Below are positions 57,813 through 64,000 of a DNA stretch of 64,000 bases, in pieces. The position numbers and the translations under genes were made by a program. The notes below the pieces were generated by a model, which was not told the DNA's origin, made no database searches, and saw only the letters and a program-made list of their open reading frames with translations. The number at the start of each line of letters is the position of its first letter. The first letter of the stretch is position 1. The stretch lies in contig JAIPCZ010000009.1 in the NCBI GenBank assembly GCA_021737975.1, positions 26,626 through 90,625 of the forward strand, written 5' to 3'. Source of the DNA: Polaromonas sp. GTDB lineage: Bacteria > Pseudomonadota > Gammaproteobacteria > Burkholderiales > Burkholderiaceae_C.

Positions 57813-59083
57813 GCTTTGACTCTTTCGATGTCGGCCCCCAGGCCGCGCAGCTTGGCTTCCATCTGGTCATAACCACGGTCAAGGTGATAAATTCGGTCGA
57901 CCAGGGTCTCCCCCTCCGCCACCAGACCGGCGATCACCAGGCTGGCCGAGGCGCGCAGGTCGGTCGCCATCACGGTCGCCCCGGACAAGGCGCGCACGCC
58001 TTCCACCATGGCGACCTTGCCGTCGATCTGGATGTTGGCACCCAGACGCACCAGCTCGTTGACGTGCATGAAGCGGTTTTCGAAAATGGTTTCGGTCACT
58101 TTGGCCGTGCCTTGCGCCACGGTGTTGAGGGCCATGAATTGCGCCTGCATGTCGGTCGGAAAACCGGGGTATTCGGTGGTACGAAAGTTTTGCGCCTTGA
58201 GTTGCCGGGCGCCGCTTGACTGAACCCGAATGCCATCGGGCACCTGAGTCACCGTGACACCCGCGTCACGCAGCTTTTCAACCACCGCTTCAAGGTGCTC
58301 GATGCGGCCGTGCTGTGCCACCACGTCACCGCCAGCGGCGGCCACGGCACACAGGAAGGTTCCGGCTTCGATGCGATCGGCCACCACCTGATGCATGCAA
58401 CCGTGCAGGGCCTCGACTCCTTGAATACGGATGCGACTGGTGCCATGGCCCTCGATGCGGGCACCCATCTGGATCAGCATTTCGGCCAGGTCGGGAATCT
58501 CGGGCTCCTGCGCCGCGTTTTCCAGAATGGTTTCTCCCTCCGCCAGGCTGGCTGCCATCATGAAATTCTCGGTGCCGGTGACGGTCACCATGTCGGTCGC
58601 AATGCGTGCCCCCCTGAGTCGCGTCCGCCCTGCCAGCAGTTTGGCGACCATGTAACCATGTTCGACGGCAATTTCTGCACCCATGGCCGTCAGACCCTTG
58701 ATGTGCTGGTCAACCGGTCGCGAGCCGATGGCGCAGCCGCCGGGGAGCGACACGCGGGCATGGCCAAAGCGCGCCAGCAGCGGCCCCAGCGCCAGCACCG
58801 AGGCACGCATGGTCTTGACCAGCTCGTAAGGGGCCTCCGGCTTGTTCAGGGTGCCGGCGTTGAGCACCACACTGCCATCGTCAGTCTGCTGGGTGCTGAC
58901 GCCCATGTTGCGAATCAGCTTGAGCATGGTGGCCACGTCCTGCAGGCGCGGCACATTGCGCAACGTGACCGGCTCGGCCGTCAGCAAGGCCGCGCAGAGC
59001 TCGGGCAGGGCTGCATTTTTGGCCCCGGAAATCATGACTGTGCCGTGCAAGGACCGGCCACCGCGAATGAGTAACTTGTCCAT
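57809..59083 (-). CDS. murA: UDP-N-acetylglucosamine 1-carboxyvinyltransferase
   Basis: 424 residues. The active-site Cys is in [16 protein letters not shown], the fosfomycin-binding residue, so the enzyme is predicted to be sensitive. The N terminus [26 protein letters not shown] is typical. It adds the enolpyruvyl group in the first step of peptidoglycan synthesis. It is 3 bp after the BolA gene and overlaps hisG by 4 bp. Confidence 0.97.
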   Translation of the reverse strand: MDKLLIRGGRSLHGTVMISGAKNAALPELCAALLTAEPVTLRNVPRLQDVATMLKLIRNMGVSTQQTDDGSVVLNAGTLNKPEAPYELVKTMRASVLALGPLLARFGHARVSLPGGCAIGSRPVDQHIKGLTAMGAEIAVEHGYMVAKLLAGRTRLRGARIATDMVTVTGTENFMMAASLAEGETILENAAQEPEIPDLAEMLIQMGARIEGHGTSRIRIQGVEALHGCMHQVVADRIEAGTFLCAVAAAGGDVVAQHGRIEHLEAVVEKLRDAGVTVTQVPDGIRVQSSGARQLKAQNFRTTEYPGFPTDMQAQFMALNTVAQGTAKVTETIFENRFMHVNELVRLGANIQIDGKVAMVEGVRALSGATVMATDLRASASLVIAGLVAEGETLVDRIYHLDRGYDQMEAKLRGLGADIERVKA

Positions 59084-59086
59084 GGG

Positions 59087-59329
59087 TCAGGCCGCTTGTG
59101 CTGCCCATTCGGCAGGGGTGAAGGCTTTGATCGACAAGGCGTGAATTTCGTCGGTTTTCATCTTGTCACCCAGGCAGGCATAGACACGCTGATGGCGTGA
59201 GATGGCGCGTTTGCCGTCAAACTCCGGTGAGACCACGACAGCATACCAGTGGCGGCCGTCGCCTTCAAGCGTGAGGTAGTCACACGCCAGGCCCTTGGCA
59301 ATGAGTTGTTTGATTTGGTCAGCAGTCAT
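59087..59329 (-). CDS. BolA family protein (IbaG/YrbA-type)
   Basis: 80 residues. The BolA helix-turn-helix-like fold ends in the conserved FDGKRAISRHQRVYACLGDKM and EIHALSIKAFTP. The group near murA is IbaG/YrbA, which with monothiol glutaredoxins handles iron-sulfur clusters and acid stress. It is 3 bp before murA. Confidence 0.92.
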   Translation of the reverse strand: MTADQIKQLIAKGLACDYLTLEGDGRHWYAVVVSPEFDGKRAISRHQRVYACLGDKMKTDEIHALSIKAFTPAEWAAQAA

Positions 59330-59376
59330 TTTTTTACTTTCTTGAATTCTTCAAATTATTGACCTGGCGCGGTTCA

Positions 59377-60132
59377 TCAGGAACGGATTTTGTAACCCAT
59401 GCGCAGCAGCAGCAGGGCCCACGCACCCACGCCCGCTGTCGCAGCTGCCACCACGCCCAGGCTAAACCAGGGCGAGACATCGCTGACACCAAAAAAGCCA
59501 TAGCGAAAGCCGTCGATCATGTAGAAAAACGGGTTGAAATGGCTCACGGTTTGCCAGAATGGCGGCAGTGAATGGATGGAGTAAAAAACACCGCTCAAAA
59601 AAGTCATGGGCATGACCGCAAAGTTTTGGAACGCAGCCATCTGCTCAAACTTTTCCGACCATAAACCGGCCACCACACCCAAGGCGCCCATCAACGCGGA
59701 ACCCAGCAAGGCAAACAGCAGCGCCCACACCGGCTGCGCCAAAGGCGGCAGGGTAAAAATCAGAGACACCCCCAGCACGCCCAGGCACACCACCAGCCCA
59801 CGCACCACCGCAGCGCCGACATAGGCCACGAACCAATGCCAGGCCGACAGCGGCGTAAGCAACAAAAACACCAGATTCCCCATGACTTTGCTGGCCACCA
59901 ACGACGACGCACTGTTGGCAAAGGCGTTTTGCAGCAGGCTCATCATGGCCAGCCCCGGCACCAGAAAGGCGGTGTAGCTCACGTTGTCGTAAACCTTGAC
60001 ATGGGCCTCGAGCGCTTGGCCAAAGACCAGCAAATACAGCAGGGCGGTCAAGATCGGGCCGGTGATGGTCTGCGCCGCCACGCGCCAGAAACGCAAAACC
60101 TCCTTGTAAAGCAGCATTTGCCAGCCGGTCAT
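59377..60132 (-). CDS. ABC-2 type transporter permease (YadH-like)
   Basis: 251 residues with six membrane helices. The ABC-2 signature appears in the region GVFYSIHSLPPFWQTVSHFNPFFYMIDGFRYG near the C terminus. It pairs with the ATPase just upstream (4-bp overlap). The substrate is unknown, though YadG/YadH-type pairs often lie beside mla genes. Confidence 0.92.
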   Translation of the reverse strand: MTGWQMLLYKEVLRFWRVAAQTITGPILTALLYLLVFGQALEAHVKVYDNVSYTAFLVPGLAMMSLLQNAFANSASSLVASKVMGNLVFLLLTPLSAWHWFVAYVGAAVVRGLVVCLGVLGVSLIFTLPPLAQPVWALLFALLGSALMGALGVVAGLWSEKFEQMAAFQNFAVMPMTFLSGVFYSIHSLPPFWQTVSHFNPFFYMIDGFRYGFFGVSDVSPWFSLGVVAAATAGVGAWALLLLRMGYKIRS

Positions 60133-61070
60133 CGGGGGCTCCGATCGTCGAGGCCGGCATGTTGTTGCATCACTTTCAGGAATACGTCTTCGAGGTCGGG
60201 GCGGCGAATCTCGATGTCTTGCACTTGCAGGCCGGCCTGGCGGATTTGGGTCAGGTACTGCTCCACGGCACCCGCATCTTTGGCGGGCAATTGCACCACG
60301 CGCCCGGTGACACGCGCCAGGCCGGCCAAATCGGGCGGCAGGTCGCCATCAACGGTGCAGCGCAACACATTGCCGGAGGCCGCACTGAGCAGGGCGCTGG
60401 TGCTGTCAAGGGCCACCACCCTGCCCGTTTTCAACATGGCAATTCGACCGCACAGGGCTTCCGCCTCCTCCAGGTAATGGGTGGTCAACAGAACCGTGTG
60501 CCCCTCTTTGTTCAGCTTGGCAATAAAGTGCCACAGCGTCTGGCGCAACTCCACGTCGACACCGGCGGTGGGTTCATCAAGCACGATCACGGGCGGCTTG
60601 TGCACCAGCGCCAGCGCCACCAGCACCCGGCGTTTCATGCCACCCGAGAGCGCCCGCATGTTGACGTTGGCTTTGTCGGTGAGGCCCAGGTTATCAAGGA
60701 GCTCATCGACCCAGGCGGCGTTGTTTTTGACGCCAAAATACCCCGACTGGAACAACAGCGCCTCACGCACATTGAAAAAAGGGTCAAACACCAGTTCTTG
60801 CGGCACCACCCCCAAGGCGCGGCGGGCAGCCGCAAAATCGGTTTGCACGTCATGGCCCATCACGCTGACGCGCCCGCAGCTGGCTTTGGCAAGTCCAGCC
60901 AGAATGGTGATCAGCGTGGTCTTCCCCGCACCGTTGGGGCCGAGCAAACCAAAAAACTCCCCCTCGTCAACCGCCAGACTCACATTGTCAAGTGCGAGAA
61001 AGGTCCCGGCTTGGGGACCGCGTGGGGAAGGGAAGCTTTTGGAGACGGACTGGAATGAGATGGCGGGCAT
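60129..61070 (-). CDS. ABC transporter ATP-binding protein (YadG-like)
   Basis: 313 residues. Walker A GPNGAGKTT is near residue 45, the signature LSGGMKRRVLVA and Walker B VIVLDEPTAGVD follow, and a C-terminal extension of about 90 residues is of the ABC-2 exporter kind. It provides energy for the permease below. The ATG is 24 bp after the mlaB-like stop. Confidence 0.93.
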   Translation of the reverse strand: MPAISFQSVSKSFPSPRGPQAGTFLALDNVSLAVDEGEFFGLLGPNGAGKTTLITILAGLAKASCGRVSVMGHDVQTDFAAARRALGVVPQELVFDPFFNVREALLFQSGYFGVKNNAAWVDELLDNLGLTDKANVNMRALSGGMKRRVLVALALVHKPPVIVLDEPTAGVDVELRQTLWHFIAKLNKEGHTVLLTTHYLEEAEALCGRIAMLKTGRVVALDSTSALLSAASGNVLRCTVDGDLPPDLAGLARVTGRVVQLPAKDAGAVEQYLTQIRQAGLQVQDIEIRRPDLEDVFLKVMQQHAGLDDRSPR

Positions 61071-61093
61071 GGGGCCGCTATTTTACCGGGGCC

Positions 61094-61366
61094 TCAAGCC
61101 TTTGACGGCAAGAGTTCAGCGATGCCGTACAAGGCAGCCAAGTCTTGCAGGCGTTGCGGGGCGTCCTTGAGCACAAATATTTTTCCCATTTTGAGCACAT
61201 TGCGTCGCACCTCCAGAAGCAGGGCCAAAGCCGACGAGTCAAACCGGCTCAAGCGTGCAGCATCAACCAGCACCTCGGCTGCGGCCTGGCCAGGCAAATC
61301 CTTTGACAAGGCAGCCAGACAAGCCACAGCGTTGGCCTGCGTGATCACCTCAGGCAACACCAGCAT
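61094..61366 (-). CDS. mlaB: STAS-domain protein (MlaB-like)
   Basis: 90 residues, a lone STAS domain with VDAARLSRFDSSALALLLEV, the loop that normally holds the Ser of anti-sigma antagonists. In the Mla transporter MlaB binds the ATPase MlaF. The ATG is one base after the mlaC stop, so it is the last gene of the mla group here. Confidence 0.9.
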   Translation of the reverse strand: MLVLPEVITQANAVACLAALSKDLPGQAAAEVLVDAARLSRFDSSALALLLEVRRNVLKMGKIFVLKDAPQRLQDLAALYGIAELLPSKA

Positions 61367-61367
61367 G

Positions 61368-62024
61368 TCAACCCTTGGCCGGCTTGGCGCTGGCAGCCGC
61401 ATTGGACTTGTTGCGCTCAACCAGCGTGGTGATCAGGCCATCCAGGCCCTTGGCGTTGATTTCCTGCGCAAACTGGCTGCGGTAGGTCTCCACAAGCCAG
61501 ACGCCCAGCACATTGAGGTTAAACACCTTCCAGCCGGCGCCCACACCCGGTGTTTTTTCAAGCCTGTAATCCAGTTGCACCGGGTCGCCACGGCCGGTGA
61601 TCAGGGTGCGCACAATGACTTCCTTGTCGTCGGGTGCAGCGCGCAGGGGCTTGACACTGAAGCTCAGATTCTTGGCCTGGCTCATGGCTCCGGCGTAGGT
61701 GCGCACCAGCAAAATTTTGAATTCAGCCTCAAGTCGCTTGCGCTGCTCGGGTGTCGCCTGGCGCCAGGAGGGACCCACCGCAGACGAGGTCATGCGCTGA
61801 AAGTTCAGGTGCGGCATGACTTTCTCGTCGACCAGTTCAATGATGCGCGACACATCACCGGCCTGCACCGCCTTGTCGGCCTGGATGGTGTCAAGCGCCT
61901 CCTTGGTCAGACGATCAATCAGCGCGTCAGGAGCTTCGTCGACCGCATGCACCGGCGCGGACAGGAGCAGAGACAAGCTTGCTGCCAGCGCCAGCAGCGC
62001 CTGGTTCAAAAAACGTCTGTTCAT
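61368..62024 (-). CDS. mlaC: Periplasmic phospholipid-binding protein MlaC
   Basis: 218 residues with a signal peptide (LLALAASLSLLLSAPVHA) and the MlaC/Ttg2D domain, including the segment QRMTSSAVGPSWRQATPEQ. It carries phospholipid between the outer-membrane MlaA and the inner-membrane MlaFEDB complex. It is 17 bp after mlaA. Confidence 0.93.
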   Translation of the reverse strand: MNRRFLNQALLALAASLSLLLSAPVHAVDEAPDALIDRLTKEALDTIQADKAVQAGDVSRIIELVDEKVMPHLNFQRMTSSAVGPSWRQATPEQRKRLEAEFKILLVRTYAGAMSQAKNLSFSVKPLRAAPDDKEVIVRTLITGRGDPVQLDYRLEKTPGVGAGWKVFNLNVLGVWLVETYRSQFAQEINAKGLDGLITTLVERNKSNAAASAKPAKG

Positions 62025-62041
62025 GATCTATTTCCCATTTA

Positions 62042-62806
62042 TTATTTGACTTGAATTTCTTGTGTTGGTTCAGCCGGCTCTGCGTCGTCGGGCGGATAGC
62101 CGTCATACACCGCATTTTGACGGCGCTGCAAAAAAGCATCGCGGGTGAAGGTGTAGGGATCAAGCGCGACCTGGTCCAAAATTTTGGATGCCTCCAACAG
62201 ACGGGACCGCCGGTTCAACAAATTCACGGCGGACAGTGTATTGCGCAGTGGCTCATCATCGATCCCCGCAACAAAATTGCCGTAAGCATCCACCGGTGAG
62301 GCAAGCATGTCGCGCAGGGTTGAGGGGCCAAGCAAAGGCAGAATCACATAGGGGCCGGCACCCACACCCCAATGGCCCAGCGTTTGGCCAAAGTCTTCAG
62401 AGTGACGCTCGATTTGCATTTCGGAGGCAATGTCGAGTATGCCGCCCAGACCCAGGAAGGTGTTCACACCAAAACGCACCAGGCTGTTGCCTGCCGCTTC
62501 GCCCTTGAGTTGCAGGGTATTGTTGACAAAGGACCAGGCGTCCTGCAGGTTGGCAAAGAAATTGGTCACCCCGGTACGCACCGGCGATGGCAGCACATCG
62601 CGGTAAACCGTGGCCACTGGTTTGACCACGGCGCGGTCCACCACGTCATTGAGCTGGTACATGCCCCGATTAAAGGGCTCCAGCGGATCGCGCGGGCTGG
62701 CGCTGGGGCCGGTGGCGCAGCCACTCAGCATGACCACGGCCAGAGCAAAACCGGCCCATAAACTGCGGACCATCGTGCCGCTTGGTTGCTTGCAAAAAGA
62801 TATCAT
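62042..62806 (-). CDS. mlaA: Outer-membrane lipoprotein MlaA (VacJ)
   Basis: 254 residues. The lipobox is LSGC near residue 29, and DPLEPFNRGMYQLND followed by GLGGILDIASEM and GPYVILPLLGPSTLRD is the VacJ signature. MlaA removes misplaced phospholipids from the outer leaflet. The first ATG overlaps the mlaD stop by 1 base and has AGGGA upstream; the ATG 11 codons later is possible. Its place inside the mla operon is normal for betaproteobacteria. Confidence 0.93.
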   Translation of the reverse strand: MISFCKQPSGTMVRSLWAGFALAVVMLSGCATGPSASPRDPLEPFNRGMYQLNDVVDRAVVKPVATVYRDVLPSPVRTGVTNFFANLQDAWSFVNNTLQLKGEAAGNSLVRFGVNTFLGLGGILDIASEMQIERHSEDFGQTLGHWGVGAGPYVILPLLGPSTLRDMLASPVDAYGNFVAGIDDEPLRNTLSAVNLLNRRSRLLEASKILDQVALDPYTFTRDAFLQRRQNAVYDGYPPDDAEPAEPTQEIQVK

Positions 62807-63291
62807 TATTTTCCCTGGCTGACATTTCCGGCCGCCGGATCGGCAGCCTTACTGAACAAGAACTGGCTGATAAGATTTTCCAGCACCACGGCCGACTGGG
62901 TGCTGGAGATGGTGTCCCCCGCCACCAGCGTCTTTTCCTCGGCGCCGGCCTCAATGCCCAAATACTGCTCTCCGAGCAAGCCACTGGTGAGGATTTTGAG
63001 TGAGCTGTCCTTGGGAAACACATAGCGGCTTTCCAGGGCCAGCGTGACCACCGCCTGGAAGGATTTGTCGTCAAAGACAATGTTATCCACCCGACCGACA
63101 ACAACTCCGGCACTGCGCACTGCCGCCTTGGGCTTGACACCACCCACATTGTCAAATTTGGCCTTGACCTGATAGGTTTTCTGGAAACTCAAACTGAGCA
63201 GGTTGGCCGACTGGAGCGCCAGAAACAATATGGCCACGGCACCGATCAGCACAAAAAGGCCCACCCAGACATCATTTTTTGAACGTTGCAT
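62806..63291 (-). CDS. mlaD: MlaD, MCE-domain substrate-binding protein
   Basis: 161 residues. One N-terminal membrane anchor (VWVGLFVLIGAVAILFLALQ) and one MCE domain (YQVKAKFDNVGGVKPKAAVRSAGVVVGRV) are present. It forms a hexameric ring on the periplasmic side of MlaE. It is 77 bp after mlaE, a gap of low complexity with no gene. Confidence 0.95.
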   Translation of the reverse strand: MQRSKNDVWVGLFVLIGAVAILFLALQSANLLSLSFQKTYQVKAKFDNVGGVKPKAAVRSAGVVVGRVDNIVFDDKSFQAVVTLALESRYVFPKDSSLKILTSGLLGEQYLGIEAGAEEKTLVAGDTISSTQSAVVLENLISQFLFSKAADPAAGNVSQGK

Positions 63292-63368
63292 AAAACTTCC
63301 TTTTAATCAGTTGGGGACAGAGCTGGTTCGCCTCGCGGAGCGTCGGTTTTTTCCGCAAGGCCTTCTCT

Positions 63369-64000
63369 TTAAATCGTGAACATCAATGCGGTCAGGATGA
63401 AGTCCAGACCGAGCACCGCAAGCGAAGCCACCACCACGGTGCGTGTTGTTGCGCTGGCCACGCCTTCGGGTGTGGCCTGTGCCTCAAAACCCTGCAGCAG
63501 CGCGATAAAGGTCACGGTAAAGCCGAAAACAATGCTCTTGATCACGCCATTGCCGACGTCTTTCCAGACATCCACACCACCCTGGATCTGGCTCCAGAAC
63601 GAGCCAGCGTCAACCCCGATCATGAGCACCCCCACGACCCAGCCGCCAATGATGCCCATGGCACTGAACACCGCGGCCAGCAGCGGCATGGCAATGACAC
63701 CCGCCCAGAAGCGTGGTGCCAGGATACGCTGCACCGGGTCAACCGCCATCATTTCCATGACACTGATTTGCTCGCCCGCCTTCATGAGGCCGATCTCGGC
63801 GGTGAGCGAGGTGCCGGCCCGGCCGGCAAACAGCAGGGCCGTTACGACCGGCCCGAGCTCACGCACCAGGCTCAGCGCCACCAGCAGACCCAGGGCTTCA
63901 GAGGAGCCGTAGCGCTGCAAGGTGTAGTAACCCTGCAGGCCAAAGACAAAACCGACAAACAGGCCCGACACCGCAATGATGGCCAGCGAGTAATTACCCA
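63369..64000 (-). CDS. mlaE: MlaE permease, 5' end outside window
   Basis: 210 codons are visible; the true start lies past 64000, as the frame stays open through [14 protein letters not shown] to the edge. Permease segments [31 protein letters not shown] and the last helix [14 protein letters not shown] are characteristic of the MlaE/YrbE family. It should follow mlaF in the same operon. Confidence 0.95.
   Translation of the reverse strand, partial: GNYSLAIIAVSGLFVGFVFGLQGYYTLQRYGSSEALGLLVALSLVRELGPVVTALLFAGRAGTSLTAEIGLMKAGEQISVMEMMAVDPVQRILAPRFWAGVIAMPLLAAVFSAMGIIGGWVVGVLMIGVDAGSFWSQIQGGVDVWKDVGNGVIKSIVFGFTVTFIALLQGFEAQATPEGVASATTRTVVVASLAVLGLDFILTALMFTI

Overview
The window is chromosomal DNA from a betaproteobacterium, most likely the family Comamonadaceae (Rhodoferax/Polaromonas-like). 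This is inferred, not searched. The reasons are the protein character, the high G+C content, the short HisG, and the gene orders yqgE-ruvX-pyrR-pyrB-pyrC', dusB-fis-purH, rpoE-rseA-rseB-mucD-lepA-lepB-DUF4845-rnc-era, yceD-rpmF-plsX-fabHDG-acpP-fabF and murA-hisG-hisD beside mla genes. Almost all of it is core housekeeping sequence, tightly packed with many 4-bp start/stop overlaps. I see no phage, insertion sequence, CRISPR array or plasmid function.

Layout. 1-3107: pyrimidine operon (minus) whose last, partial gene is a dihydroorotase homologue that has lost its metal-binding histidines. 3123-6193: photolyase, rubredoxin and hemL. 6428-9133: a TldD/TldE-like protease pair. 9568-12591: dusB-fis-purH with a 77-bp palindromic repeat between purH and fis. 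12741-19350: yqaA, ychF, a membrane rhodanese, a UbiH-like monooxygenase, dsbC, an M61 peptidase and an enoyl-CoA hydratase. 19403-19479: tRNA-Met(CAT) with promoter and terminator. 19527-24657: an RNA helicase, miaB, ygjP and small proteins. 24662-34590: nagZ-acpS-pdxJ-recO and era-rnc-DUF4845-lepB, which in many proteobacteria lie together as rnc-era-recO-pdxJ-acpS. Here a four-gene cassette (MoxR ATPase, HEALH/VWA protein, DsrS-like protein, 81-residue unknown) lies between era and recO.

34587-40847: lepA, then the sigma-E envelope-stress operon (rpoE-rseA-rseB-mucD) headed by a small membrane protein. 40873-47393: the fatty-acid synthesis operon with rpmF and yceD. 47419-51940: maf, a tetrapyrrole-methylase-fold methyltransferase, sppA, a Rieske protein, gph and rluC. 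51941-55475: a long 5' leader, RNase E with an in-frame 48-bp tandem repeat in its tail, and a strong terminator. 55841-64000: hisD, hisG, murA, a BolA protein, an ABC-2 exporter, and mlaB-mlaC-mlaA-mlaD-mlaE (lipid asymmetry transport), cut by the window end.

The least ordinary part is the MoxR/VWA/DsrS-like cassette with its own candidate promoter and a direct repeat upstream. The rest of interest is non-coding: dispersed palindromic repeats, intercistronic hairpins and the rne leader. Nothing here is convincingly a wholly new system.
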